Assembly (NCBI RefSeq): GCF_014237835.1
Contig: NZ_JACJVI010000023.1
Span: forward strand, 1-64,000
DNA: 64,000 bases
Direction of reading: 5' to 3'
From: Rhizobium sp. AQ_MP
GTDB taxonomy: Bacteria; Pseudomonadota; Alphaproteobacteria; Rhizobiales; Rhizobiaceae
Below, in pieces: positions 44,218 to 52,129 of this stretch. Position 1 is the stretch's first letter. Every line of letters starts with the position of its first letter. Below the pieces are notes generated by a model, which was not told the origin of the DNA, did not search any database, and worked only from the letters and a program-made list of their open reading frames with translations. The position numbers and the translations under genes were made by a program.

Positions 44218-44471
44218 TTAGCCGTCTCTTCCGTCTCCGAGCCTGCGGGCTCGTCTTGCAATGGATTTCAGTTCCAGCCACAGGCCAAAGATGGCGACCG
44301 TTACTCCGACGCCAAACAGAAGGATCATGAGCAACACGTCCCTGTCGGTGATGTCTGGCACTGCCTTGAGCAGGGTGATGGGGGGAGCAAGAGATACAGG
44401 AGAATGCGAAAGGCCGCGCCGGCATCAAGTGCCCGCATCCAATCCTGAGGTCGTGTTTTCCTGTGTTTCAT
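44218..44471 (-). pseudogene. Frameshifted small membrane protein gene
   Basis: From the ATG at 44471 the minus strand reads MKHRKTRPQDWMRALDAG then FRILLYLLLPP. At a run of six C (G on the plus strand, 44380-44385) the sense continues in the next frame: ITLLKAVPDITDRDVLLMI, then LFGVGVTVAIFGLWLELK and RRARRLGDGRDG to a stop at 44218. With one more C the two halves make a single protein of 84 residues with two membrane helices. Either the gene is broken, or the run is a sequencing error or slippage site. Confidence 0.75.
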
Positions 44472-44546
44472 GGTCGTAATTCCAGCCTGAGTGACAGCAA
44501 CGATTGACCGACAACGGTGATTGCCTTTTTTCACCTCAGTGAACCC

Positions 44547-44870
44547 TCAACCCATCCCCAAAAACACAGCCAGATTGCGCGTCACCGTCATCAGCGTCTC
44601 TTCACGCACCCGACCGATGGCCCGACCGACCCGTTCGCGTTTCACGGACATGGCCTTGTCGATCATCACCCAGGATGGCTGCAGAAGGCCGCTCTCTGCG
44701 TCCGGCTCGACAAAGACGCGGAGAAGCGGCGCCTCGATGGCCGTGCTTGTGATCATAAGCACCGTGACAGTTCCCGTCTCTCGAAAACTGTCGCTCTGGA
44801 TGACAAGCGCCGGGCGCGGCTTCCCGAAATCACCTGAAATGGCAACCGTCACCAGGTCGCCGCGTGTCAC
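44547..44870 (-). CDS. mazF: MazF/PemK-type toxin
   Basis: 107 residues from a GTG start. MTRGDLVTVAISGDFGKPRP with ALVIQSDSF, then LMITSTAIEAPLLRVFVEP and SWVMIDKAMSVKRERVGRAI give the full MazF/PemK fold of mRNA-cleaving toxins. Its start overlaps the antitoxin stop (GTGA), which keeps translation coupled. The final NLAVFLGMG matches the usual C-terminus. Confidence 0.92.
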   Translation of the reverse strand: MTRGDLVTVAISGDFGKPRPALVIQSDSFRETGTVTVLMITSTAIEAPLLRVFVEPDAESGLLQPSWVMIDKAMSVKRERVGRAIGRVREETLMTVTRNLAVFLGMG

Positions 44871-45091
44871 GCCTGTGGCTCCGCAGGCAGATCGTCAAGT
44901 ATGTCGTCGAGCAGGGCGTCGAGGCCGGCATCACGGCGGTCGGCTTCCGCCGTCAACTGCGCCTGACGAGCGCATTCTTCTGCAAATCCCGGCTGACGTA
45001 TATCTGGCAGCCAGAGTTGTACGGGCCTGAGACCCATGGCCCTCAAAGCTTCACGCCTTTTCTCCACGCGCTTTCCAACCGGCAGTGCCAT
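44867..45091 (-). CDS. mazE: MazE-type antitoxin (DUF3018-like)
   Basis: 74 residues: VEKRREALRAMGLRPVQLW, then PDIRQPGFAEECARQAQLTA and an acidic tail LDALLDDILDD. This matches the DUF3018 antitoxins that pair with MazF toxins in alphaproteobacteria. ATG at 45091 is favoured; a GTG at 45127 would run across the operator-like palindrome. It should repress its own promoter with MazF. Confidence 0.85.
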   Translation of the reverse strand: MALPVGKRVEKRREALRAMGLRPVQLWLPDIRQPGFAEECARQAQLTAEADRRDAGLDALLDDILDDLPAEPQA

Positions 45092-45113
45092 GACCGAAAC
45101 CCTTTTTCGCGTC

Positions 45114-45125
45114 GTTACATGTAAC
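45114..45125. promoter_or_regulatory. Palindrome upstream of mazEF
   Basis: GTTACATGTAAC is a perfect 12-base palindrome 22 bases before the mazE ATG. Its place suits an autoregulatory operator of the toxin-antitoxin pair. Confidence 0.65.
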
Positions 45126-45167
45126 ACATGGCGACCAAGACAGCAACCGAAGTCAGGCCAGGTCCCC

Positions 45168-45962
45168 TCACTCCACCGTCTGCGATGACCACAGCACCCT
45201 CGAATCGGGGCCGGCAGCGGGAAGACCCAGCACCGCGCGGGTATCCGGGCTGAGACCGGGGCCGGAGGAGGTTGTACTGGTGAGTTGATACGCAGCCTCC
45301 CTTGAAAACTCGAAGGCGAGCTTGTTCAGCCGCTTTGAGGCGCCGTAGTCCGGCGCCTTTGGCCCGCCGCCGACGATCATCACCGTGCCGTCGTCGATCT
45401 TGGTGATCGGCGGCACCTGGATCAGCGTCTCACCGGTCTGGATATCGACGATCCTGAGGCCGGCCCTCAGCTGCGGATTGTCGGGCCGCCGGACGCCGTC
45501 GATGGTCACCTGGGTGCCGGTCAGCTGTTGCAGGCTGAGCGGGCTGCGCAGGAAGACGGAGTAAACAACGACTTCGGCCCGCGCCGGCCGCGTGCCCTTG
45601 AACAGCGGCGTCAGCTGGTCGCGCGCATGCGGGGTGATGTGGGCGGTGATGGCCTGCTGCAGCGCCGCCTTCTTGGCCTCCTGATTGGTCAGGCCGAGCC
45701 GCGTGCCAAGGCCATCGAGCGCCGACGGTCCTGAGACCGCGCGGTTGATGTCGCCCTCCAGTTCGGACACCAGCAGCGGCTGGTCGAGCCTGGAATAGTC
45801 AACCGTGATCTCCGCGAGCGCAAACTGGGCGAGGAAGCTCGGCGCCTGCGTCGCGGGGGGCGCCTGGCAGGCCGCAAGCCCGGTCAGGAGAGCGGCGGCA
45901 AGCGCCAGGCGCAACCGGACAAACGAGGAGCACAAGGCAAGCGAGGCGCGCATGAAAGACAT
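45168..45962 (-). CDS. Lipoprotein of unknown function
   Basis: 264 residues with a signal peptide ending LTGLAAC, a lipobox that places the mature protein at a membrane surface. The body has ALAEITVDYSRLDQPLLVSE and a later strand-rich part with LRAGLRIVDIQTGETLIQVP. It resembles conserved alphaproteobacterial lipoproteins; I cannot name the family. Two nearby ATGs (45962, 45953) could start it. Confidence 0.72.
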   Translation of the reverse strand: MSFMRASLALCSSFVRLRLALAAALLTGLAACQAPPATQAPSFLAQFALAEITVDYSRLDQPLLVSELEGDINRAVSGPSALDGLGTRLGLTNQEAKKAALQQAITAHITPHARDQLTPLFKGTRPARAEVVVYSVFLRSPLSLQQLTGTQVTIDGVRRPDNPQLRAGLRIVDIQTGETLIQVPPITKIDDGTVMIVGGGPKAPDYGASKRLNKLAFEFSREAAYQLTSTTSSGPGLSPDTRAVLGLPAAGPDSRVLWSSQTVE

Positions 45963-46259
45963 CGGTTCTCTCCGTCTCGGTGTCTTCGCATGGAGGCAAA
46001 GACCGCAACTGCAGGCGTTCTGGACCGAAGGCTAGGATGAAATCTTCCCCTTGTCTCCGTGGCTGAGAGGCGAGACGCCCGGTTAGCCACAGTTTGACGT
46101 CTTGCCGATGGACGAGGCGATGTCCTGAGCTCTATCGGGGAAACGCTGCGAGAAGCGGGGTTTCGCCTGCAAGTCTATGATCATGAAAGATTTTCCGCTT
46201 GATACTTCCTCAGGCCCATTCCTTCGCTAAGACGCGCTACCCGGCCGGAGGAGGTTTGC

Positions 46260-46742
46260 GTGAAAATCTTTCTGATCCTGTCACTGTCCATCATCGGGCT
46301 TGCCGCCCTTGTCTTTGTCGCAGGGCTCTCCCTGCCGCCGACCCGCGAGGGCAGGGCGGATATGGAAGTTGCGGCGCCGCCCGAGCGGGTGGCCGCCGTG
46401 ATCACCGATGTCGCCCGCCAGCCGGAGTGGCGCGACGGTATCACCACAGTCGAGGTGGAGGGCGATGGCTGGGTCGAGACGACCACGCGCGGCGAGGTGA
46501 TCCGCTTTGCCTGGACAAGGCGCGAAGCCCTGACGCTTGCCCTGACATTCCGCTCCGATGCCGGCTATCATGGCACCTGGCAGGCTGATCTTCAGCCGCA
46601 GGCGACCGGCACGCGGGTGACGGTGGTGGAGCGCGCCACGATCGATAATCCGCTCGGTCGCATCATCGCCCGCCTCATGTTTGATCCGCAGGCCTTTGCG
46701 GCACGTTATCTGCAAGCCCTGAAAATCGAAGCCGAGCGTTGA
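46260..46742 (+). CDS. SRPBCC-family protein with membrane anchor
   Basis: 160 residues from a GTG preceded by GGAGGAGGTTTGC. One N-terminal helix (IFLILSLSIIGLAALVFVAG) is followed by a START/Bet v 1-like domain: MEVAAPPERVAAVITDVARQ, PEWRDGITTVEVEGDGWVE and TGTRVTVVERATIDNPLG. Such folds bind hydrophobic ligands. The next gene follows after 13 bases, so they form a small operon. Confidence 0.85.
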   Translation: MKIFLILSLSIIGLAALVFVAGLSLPPTREGRADMEVAAPPERVAAVITDVARQPEWRDGITTVEVEGDGWVETTTRGEVIRFAWTRREALTLALTFRSDAGYHGTWQADLQPQATGTRVTVVERATIDNPLGRIIARLMFDPQAFAARYLQALKIEAER

Positions 46743-46755
46743 GAGGAGGAGGCCC

Positions 46756-47184
46756 ATGGCCAAGAGCGAGAAACCGAAGAAACCGACCGACTGGCGCAAG
46801 CGCTTCGCCGCCGCCAAGGACCCGCATGTGGTGATGCTCTCCTCGCCCTTTGCCGGCGTGCCGGCCGGCGCGATGATGCTGATCTCCTCGCCGGGCGAGA
46901 TCGCCCGCTATGTCGCCGCCATCCCTGCGGGCGAAACCCGCACCATCGCCCGCCTGCGCAGCGATCTTGCCAAACGCGCCAAGGCGGATGCCATGTGCCC
47001 CGTCACCACCGCGATCTATCTGCGCGTCGTGGCCGAAGTGGCGCTCGACGAACTGGAGGCGGGAAAGCCGATGGACGAGGTCGTGCCCTTCTGGCGCGTC
47101 ATCGAACCGAAGGACAAGCTCGCCGGAAAGCTCTCCTGCGGCCCCGAGCGCATCGAACATTTGCGGGCACTGGAGACGGGCTGA
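46756..47184 (+). CDS. Small protein with possible MGMT-like fold
   Basis: 142 residues. The order GETRTIARLRSDLAKRAKAD, TTAIYLRVVAEVALDEL, VPFWRVIEPKDKLAGKL and CGPERIEHLRALE loosely parallels alkylguanine-DNA-alkyltransferase-like proteins, with PFWRVI where the enzyme has PCHRV. The alkyl-acceptor Cys is therefore absent. This relation is inference from spacing and could be wrong. GAGGAGGAGGCCC precedes the ATG. Confidence 0.6.
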   Translation: MAKSEKPKKPTDWRKRFAAAKDPHVVMLSSPFAGVPAGAMMLISSPGEIARYVAAIPAGETRTIARLRSDLAKRAKADAMCPVTTAIYLRVVAEVALDELEAGKPMDEVVPFWRVIEPKDKLAGKLSCGPERIEHLRALETG

Positions 47185-47187
47185 GAC

Positions 47188-47337
47188 CCACCTCCCCCTC
47201 GAGGGGGAGGTCGCCGCAAAGCGGCGGGTGGGGGTGACATGTCGACGAGTTCCGCCGCTGGGATTGTGGTGCCGGTCGCGCGCGTCACCCCACCCCGGAA
47301 CTGCGCTCCGACCCTCCCCCTCAAGGGAAGGGTGGGC
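47188..47337. repeat. Full family A palindromic mosaic
   Basis: TCCCCCTCGAGGGGGA, GCCGC-AAA-GCGGC and GGGTGGGGGTGA form the left module. CACCCCACCCCGGA, CTGCGCTCCGA and CCCTCCC-CCTCAA-GGGAAGGG form the right module. It fills the gap between the convergent genes at 47184 and 47339. Confidence 0.85.
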
Positions 47338-47338
47338 G

Positions 47339-47620
47339 TCAAGCCGCGTCGCGGATCTGCAGGTCGACCGTCAGGCCGGCAGCAAGTGCCATCTGGACGA
47401 GGCCGTCGAGTGCGAAGAGATCGATCTTGCCGCGCTTCAGGTCGGAGATCCGCGGCTGTGTGACGCCCAGACGCCGGGCGGCCTCGGCCTGGGTCCAGTT
47501 CCTGGCCTTGATGTGCTGTTCCAGGGCCATCATCAGCTTCGACCGCAGTTTCATGGTCACGGCTTCTGCCGGGCTGTCTTCGAGGACGTCCCAGATGCTC
47601 GTGCCGCTGTCCTGGCTCAT
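47339..47620 (-). CDS. XRE helix-turn-helix antitoxin (HigA-like)
   Basis: 93 residues. The centre, KLMMALEQHIKARNWTQAEA then ARRLGVTQPRISDLKRGKID, is a compact Cro/CI helix-turn-helix, and LDGLVQMALAAGLTVDLQIR closes it. This is the size and layout of antitoxins paired with Gp49-like toxins. It overlaps the upstream toxin gene by four bases. Confidence 0.9.
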   Translation of the reverse strand: MSQDSGTSIWDVLEDSPAEAVTMKLRSKLMMALEQHIKARNWTQAEAARRLGVTQPRISDLKRGKIDLFALDGLVQMALAAGLTVDLQIRDAA

Positions 47621-47946
47621 GCCTTTCGCTCCTTCATCATTTGCTCGTAACGCCTCGTAGCAAGCTCGAGATCCCGTTTCGCCGTCTTCTCACTCTTCTT
47701 CTGGAAGCAATGCAGCACATAGACCGCCTCGACGAACCTCGCGACATAGATGATCCGGAAGGCGCCGCTCAAATCCCTGATCCTGATTTCCTGAACGCCC
47801 GATCCTATGCTGGACATAGGTTTCCAGTCGCCCGGTTCGAGGTTGTGCTGAACGCGGTCCAGCTGATAGCCCGCATCACGTCTGGCTCCGGCAGGGAACT
47901 GCCGGAGGTCATCAAGAGCGCTGCCGACGAAGAGCACGGCTTTCAT
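47617..47946 (-). CDS. RelE/HigB-type toxin (Gp49-like)
   Basis: 109 residues. VGSALDDLRQFPAGARRDAG is followed by GSGVQEIRIRDLSGAFRIIY, then AVYVLHCFQKKSEKTAKRDL, the classical core of Gp49-like toxins, with a helical basic tail. It comes first in the operon; the antitoxin overlaps its stop. A palindrome ten bases upstream of the start is the likely operator. Confidence 0.92.
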   Translation of the reverse strand: MKAVLFVGSALDDLRQFPAGARRDAGYQLDRVQHNLEPGDWKPMSSIGSGVQEIRIRDLSGAFRIIYVARFVEAVYVLHCFQKKSEKTAKRDLELATRRYEQMMKERKA

Positions 47947-47955
47947 GGCGGGATC

Positions 47956-47971
47956 ATACAAAATTTTGTAT
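47956..47971. promoter_or_regulatory. Perfect 16-base palindrome, likely TA operator
   Basis: ATACAAAATTTTGTAT is fully symmetrical and strongly AT-rich in a GC-rich setting. It ends ten bases before the toxin ATG, so an antitoxin bound there would block the start of transcription or translation. Confidence 0.8.
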
Positions 47972-48002
47972 AAACAGCAATTCCAGATTTCTCCGCAAAA
48001 CC

Positions 48003-48053
48003 CTCACCCCACCCCGGAGCTGCGCTCCGACCCTCTCCCTCAAGGCGAGGGTG
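48003..48053. repeat. Half family A palindromic repeat
   Basis: CACCCCACCCCGGAGCTGCG then CTCCGACCCTCTCC and a CTCAAGGCGAGGGTGG close match the right module of the full mosaics. The left module is missing. Confidence 0.75.
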
Positions 48054-48111
48054 GTGGGCGCGTGATTGTCGACGTCATGCAATTGAAGTACAGTGCTGTG
48101 AGGAGAACGGC

Positions 48112-48381
48112 ACGACCAAAGCACTCGTCCAGACACGCATCGATCCCGAGATCCGCGACCGCGCGGCCGCCGTGCTGGAGGGCATGGGGCTGACGGTGTC
48201 CGATGCCGTGCGGATTCTGCTGACCCGCACCGCCAACGAAGGCGCTCTCCCGATCGAACTCCTCTCGGATCCCGCCATGCATGATGCCTGGTTCCGGGCC
48301 AAGGTGCGCGAGGCGCTGGAAGATGTGCGCGACGATATCGAGGATGAGGCTGTGAGCAGGGGTGGCACAACGAAAAAATAG
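48112..48381 (+). pseudogene. Orphan RelB/DinJ-type antitoxin lacking a normal start
   Basis: The frame TTKALVQTRIDPEIRDRAAA then VLEGMGLTVSDAVRILLTRT and ANEGALPIELLSD is a clear RelB/DinJ antitoxin. AGGAGAACGGC is ideally placed in front, but the codon there (48112) is ACG, a one-base change from ATG. No in-frame ATG, GTG or TTG occurs before a GTG at 48172, which would remove the first 20 residues. No RelE toxin follows. It may be inactive, or ACG may initiate weakly. Confidence 0.7.
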
Positions 48382-48471
48382 TTAGCAGAGTGGGGAGTAT
48401 ACTGATCAATAGTTGTCTTGGCTGCGGACTCTGCTACCATTTCAGATGGCGCGGGAGCAGGCGAGGCTGAG

Positions 48472-49122
48472 ATGAGTTCGTTCTGGAAGTGGGTATTGGG
48501 GATAGTTGCTGGAATTGCAAGTGCCGTCTTCATCGGTATGCAGCAGTACGTGCAAGACAAAACCTCTGAAATTCTTCAATCGCTGAATTTTTTTCAGAGG
48601 GATGACGTAAACAATGATCCTTTGCTGAAGCAAAAGTGGTATTTGACGCTTTTTTACATGAACTTGGATTCCGCAGGTGGATGGAAGCCAGCATTCGAGG
48701 AGTACAGTGTCACATTTAACCGAAGCCCCAATCTGGAGGGGCAAATGGTACATATCGAAGACGACGGTAGAACTTACCAAATCGCTGGTTTCAAATGGCC
48801 TAAGAAGCTTGCGTTTACCTATAAGCCCCTAGACGATGAGGGGCCCGGTTTTGGCACATATATTCTTCAGCGTGTAGAAAGAATCACCGGCGGTCTCGAT
48901 GTTTATGTGGGTAGCGCTTATGTAAATGCTTGCGCTAATACTTTAAAAGGCTCTTGTGACGATGCTGGCCCCCAGAAGGTTTGTCGAGTAACCCTATCCG
49001 ACAAGCCGCAACTCATCATGAATATGCAATACAGCAGGCACTACAATACGCCTTGCGTGCAAATTGATGGCGGTTTGCTAGGAAAATTCGCGCCAAGGCT
49101 GAACGAAGCTGATTTGCGATAG
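48472..49122 (+). CDS. AT-rich single-pass membrane protein, unknown
   Basis: 216 residues. A membrane helix (WKWVLGIVAGIASAVFIGM) at about 4-24 is followed by an extracytoplasmic-style domain with four Cys (ACANTLKGSC, KVC, PC) and strand-rich text. Composition is far more AT-rich than the flanks, with codons unusual for this genome, so recent transfer is likely. I recognise no family. ATG at 48472 has GAGG nearby; a TTG at 48418 is possible. Confidence 0.65.
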   Translation: MSSFWKWVLGIVAGIASAVFIGMQQYVQDKTSEILQSLNFFQRDDVNNDPLLKQKWYLTLFYMNLDSAGGWKPAFEEYSVTFNRSPNLEGQMVHIEDDGRTYQIAGFKWPKKLAFTYKPLDDEGPGFGTYILQRVERITGGLDVYVGSAYVNACANTLKGSCDDAGPQKVCRVTLSDKPQLIMNMQYSRHYNTPCVQIDGGLLGKFAPRLNEADLR

Positions 49123-49168
49123 ACCATCCTTCACTTCATGTGATTCCGCAAAATCGTCACCCCACCCC

Positions 49169-49199
49169 TTGACCCTCCCATGATGGGAAGGTCCATGGT
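49169..49199 (+). promoter_or_regulatory. HmrR/CueR operator and promoter of copA
   Basis: ACCCTCC-N7-GGAAGGT (49172-49192) matches the CueR/HmrR dyad ACCTTCC-N7-GGAAGGT at all but one base. TTGACC (49169-49174) and CATGGT (49194-49199) are spaced by 19 bases, the long spacing typical of MerR-type promoters. Copper-bound HmrR should untwist it to start transcription. Confidence 0.9.
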
Positions 49200-49219
49200 G
49201 GATAGCGGAGGTGACCGCT

Positions 49220-51931
49220 ATGAACATGCAGTCCAGGCCGGATCAGGCCGAGAACGTTGACGATACCATTCTCCTGCCCGTCGAGGGCATGACCTGCGCC
49301 TCCTGTGTGCGGAGGGTGGAGAAGGCTGCGGCCGCCGTGTCGGGCGTGGCCGAAAGCTCCGTGAACTTTGCCAGTGAGACCCTTGTCCTGAAGCCGGGGC
49401 CGGGCTTTTCGGCAGAGGCGCTGCTCGCGGCGATCGACAAAGCCGGTTACGAGGCAAAGGCCGAGACGCTGGTGCTGGAGGTCGAGGACATGACCTGCGC
49501 CTCCTGCGTGTCGCGGGTGGAAAAGGCGCTGAAGGCGGTGCCGGCGGTCGAGTCGGCGAGTGTCAATCTCGCGACCGGCGAGGCGGTGGTGAAGGTGCTG
49601 GGCGGGGTCTCTGCCCTGCCGGCGCTTGCCGCAGCCGTGGCCAAGGCGGGTTATGCCGTCAGGCTTGCCCATGGTGAGAGCGGTGCCCAGGCGGGCGGGC
49701 AGGGGGGCGGCGGCCATGAAGGGGCTCATGACGGGACCCATGACGCAACGTCCACGCATCCGGCGGGTTCGACAGGCCAGGCCGTCGACGGCCGCGAGAT
49801 CAGGCGCGAGAAGGAGATCGCGGGGCTGAAGCGCGATGTCCTGATCGCGCTGGTGCTGACCCTGCCGCTCTTCGTCGTGGAGATGGGCGCGCATATCTAC
49901 CCACCGCTGCATCATCTGCTGATGGATATTTTCCCCGGCAACAGCCTGTACCTGCTGCAATTTGCGCTGGCGACGGCGGTGCTTGCCGGCCCCGGCCGGC
50001 GCTTCTACGTGAAGGGTGTTCCGGCCCTCCTGCGGCTTGCCCCCGACATGAATTCGCTGGTCGCGATCGGCACCGGGGCGGCCTATCTCTATTCCCTGGT
50101 GACGACCTTTGCGCCCGGCCTGCTGCCGGAGACCGCCCGCTTCGTCTACTACGAGGCAGCGACTGTCATCGTCTCGCTGATCCTGCTCGGACGGCTGCTG
50201 GAGGCCCGCGCCAAGGGGCGCACGGGAGCGGCGATCCGCAAGCTGGCGGGGCTGCAGGCGAAGACCGCCCGGGTCGAGCGCGACGGGGCGATGCGCGACG
50301 TGCCGCTGTCAGAGGTGAGGCTCGGTGAGACTGTTGTGGTGCGTCCGGGCGAGCGCATTCCGGTCGATGGCCGGGTTATCGATGGCGCGACTGCCGTCGA
50401 CGAGGCGATGATTTCGGGCGAGCCGATCCCGGTCGAAAAAGGGCCGGGTGCCACCGTCATCGGCGGCACGGTCAACGGCTCCGGCTCCTTCCGTTTCGAG
50501 GCGACCGGCATCGGCGCCGACATGATGCTCTCGCGCATCATCCGCATGGTTGCCGAAGCGCAGGGCGCGAAACTGCCGATCCAGAAGCTGGTCGATGAGG
50601 TGACGGCCTGGTTCGTGCCCGCTGTCATCGGCATTGCGCTTGTGACTTTTTTCCTATGGCTGATCCTCGGGCCGGAGCCGGCCTATACGCACGGGCTGGT
50701 GGCGGCGGTGGCCGTTCTGATCATCGCCTGCCCCTGCGCCATGGGGCTTGCCACGCCCACCTCCATCATGGTCGGCACGGGCCGCGCCGCCGAACTCGGC
50801 GTGCTCTTCCGAAAGGGCGAGGCGCTGCAGAGCCTGGCGGACATCCAATGGGTGGTGATGGACAAGACCGGCACGATCACCGCCGGCAAGCCGGAGGTGA
50901 CGGAGATCGTCACCGCCGAGGGCTTTGCCGAGGCGGAGGTGCTGCGCCTGACGGCAAGCCTTGAGGCTCGCTCGGAGCATCCCCTGGCGGATGCCATTGT
51001 GCGCGCGGCGGAAGGCCGGGGCATTGCGCTGGCAGCAGTGGATCAGGTCGAGGCGGTGGCAGGCTTTGGCGTGACCGGCATGGTCGAGGGCAGGCGGGTT
51101 GCTGCCGGTGCCGACCGGTTCATGGTGAAGCTCGGGGTGATGACCCACGGCCTCTCCCCCCTTGTGGGGGAGATGCCCGGCAGGGCAGAGGGGGACTTTG
51201 CACCAGCCTCGTCGCTAGCGGAAAAGCCCCTCCCCAACCCCTCCCCACAGGGGGGAGGGGCTGTCTCCGCCGCCAGTCTCCAGGCTGCCGTGACCCGTCT
51301 TGCCGATGACGGCGCAAGCCCGCTTTATGTGGCCATCGATGGCAGGCTTGCTGCCGCCATTGCAGTTGCCGACCCGATCAAGCCGACGAGTGCGCAGGCG
51401 ATTGCGGCGCTGAAGGCCCGGGGCCTGAAACTGATGATGGTGACTGGTGATAACAGGCGCACGGCAGAGGCCGTGGCGCGTCGGGCCGGCATCGATGCCG
51501 TGGTCGCGGAAGTGCTACCGCAAGGAAAGGTGAGCGCAATCAAGGACCTGCAGGCAAGGGGCGAGAAGGTTGCCTTTGTCGGCGACGGCATCAACGATGC
51601 GCCGGCGCTGGCCACGGCGGATGCCGGGATTGCGATCGGCACGGGCACGGATGTGGCAATCGAAAGTGCCGATGTCGTGCTGGTCGGCGGCGATTTGCTC
51701 GGCGCGCTGCATGCGATCGAGCTTTCGGACAAGGTCATGGCCAATATCCGCCAGAACCTCTTCTGGGCCTTCGGCTACAATGTGGCGCTGATCCCGGTGG
51801 CGGCGGGGCTGCTCTATCCGCTCTTTGGCCTGACCTTCTCACCGATGCTCGGGGCCGCGGCCATGGGGCTGTCGAGCGTGTTCGTGTTGACCAATGCGCT
51901 CAGGTTGAGGGCGGCGAAGGTGACGGGGTGA
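49220..51931 (+). CDS. copA: Copper-exporting P1B-type ATPase with a repeat-derived insert
   Basis: 903 residues. Two N-terminal metal-binding domains (GMTCASC at about 24 and DMTCASC at about 92), a His-rich linker (about 160-185), and eight membrane helices with the CPC motif (IIACPCAMGLATPTS). DKTGTIT, SEHPLADAI and GDGINDAPALA complete the P-type ATPase. It pumps Cu(I) out of the cytosol. Residues encoded by 51149-51262 (38 codons) are repeat DNA, read in frame within the nucleotide-binding domain between HP and GDG motifs. The start at 49220 follows GGAGGTGACCGCT. Confidence 0.95.
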   Translation: MNMQSRPDQAENVDDTILLPVEGMTCASCVRRVEKAAAAVSGVAESSVNFASETLVLKPGPGFSAEALLAAIDKAGYEAKAETLVLEVEDMTCASCVSRVEKALKAVPAVESASVNLATGEAVVKVLGGVSALPALAAAVAKAGYAVRLAHGESGAQAGGQGGGGHEGAHDGTHDATSTHPAGSTGQAVDGREIRREKEIAGLKRDVLIALVLTLPLFVVEMGAHIYPPLHHLLMDIFPGNSLYLLQFALATAVLAGPGRRFYVKGVPALLRLAPDMNSLVAIGTGAAYLYSLVTTFAPGLLPETARFVYYEAATVIVSLILLGRLLEARAKGRTGAAIRKLAGLQAKTARVERDGAMRDVPLSEVRLGETVVVRPGERIPVDGRVIDGATAVDEAMISGEPIPVEKGPGATVIGGTVNGSGSFRFEATGIGADMMLSRIIRMVAEAQGAKLPIQKLVDEVTAWFVPAVIGIALVTFFLWLILGPEPAYTHGLVAAVAVLIIACPCAMGLATPTSIMVGTGRAAELGVLFRKGEALQSLADIQWVVMDKTGTITAGKPEVTEIVTAEGFAEAEVLRLTASLEARSEHPLADAIVRAAEGRGIALAAVDQVEAVAGFGVTGMVEGRRVAAGADRFMVKLGVMTHGLSPLVGEMPGRAEGDFAPASSLAEKPLPNPSPQGGGAVSAASLQAAVTRLADDGASPLYVAIDGRLAAAIAVADPIKPTSAQAIAALKARGLKLMMVTGDNRRTAEAVARRAGIDAVVAEVLPQGKVSAIKDLQARGEKVAFVGDGINDAPALATADAGIAIGTGTDVAIESADVVLVGGDLLGALHAIELSDKVMANIRQNLFWAFGYNVALIPVAAGLLYPLFGLTFSPMLGAAAMGLSSVFVLTNALRLRAAKVTG
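51149..51262. repeat. In-frame repeat insertion within copA
   Basis: Family B module (CTCTCCCCCCTTGTGGGGGA then GATGCCCGGCAGGGCAGAGG) is followed by a second palindrome (AGCCCCTCCCC...GGGGAGGGGCT). 114 bases make 38 codons, with no stop, and the ATPase frame goes on unbroken. The encoded text has GLSPLVGEMPGRAEGD and PLPNPSPQGGG. Confidence 0.88.
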
Positions 51932-51941
51932 GGGGACACTC

Positions 51942-52074
51942 TCCCCCTTGTAGGGGAGATGTCGGCGGAGCCGACAGAGGGGGCGATCTTGGTGGGACAT
52001 GTCGGCGGACAGGGGTGGCGGGCGTGGCACCCCCCTCTGTCCTGCCGGACATCTCCCCCACACGGGGGGAGAGC
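51942..52074. repeat. Full family B repeat between copA and hmrR
   Basis: Two opposing modules: CTCTCCCCCTTGTAGGGGAG then TGTCGGCGGAGCCGACAGAG, and CCCCCCTCTGTCCTGCCGGA then CATCTCCCCCACACGGGGGG. It separates copA from hmrR and mirrors the copy between mrpA and mrpB. Confidence 0.85.
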
Positions 52075-52129
52075 GGATTGCGGCTGATGTCGCCATCAAA
52101 AGGGCGAGGACCGGAAGGAGAAAACGACG

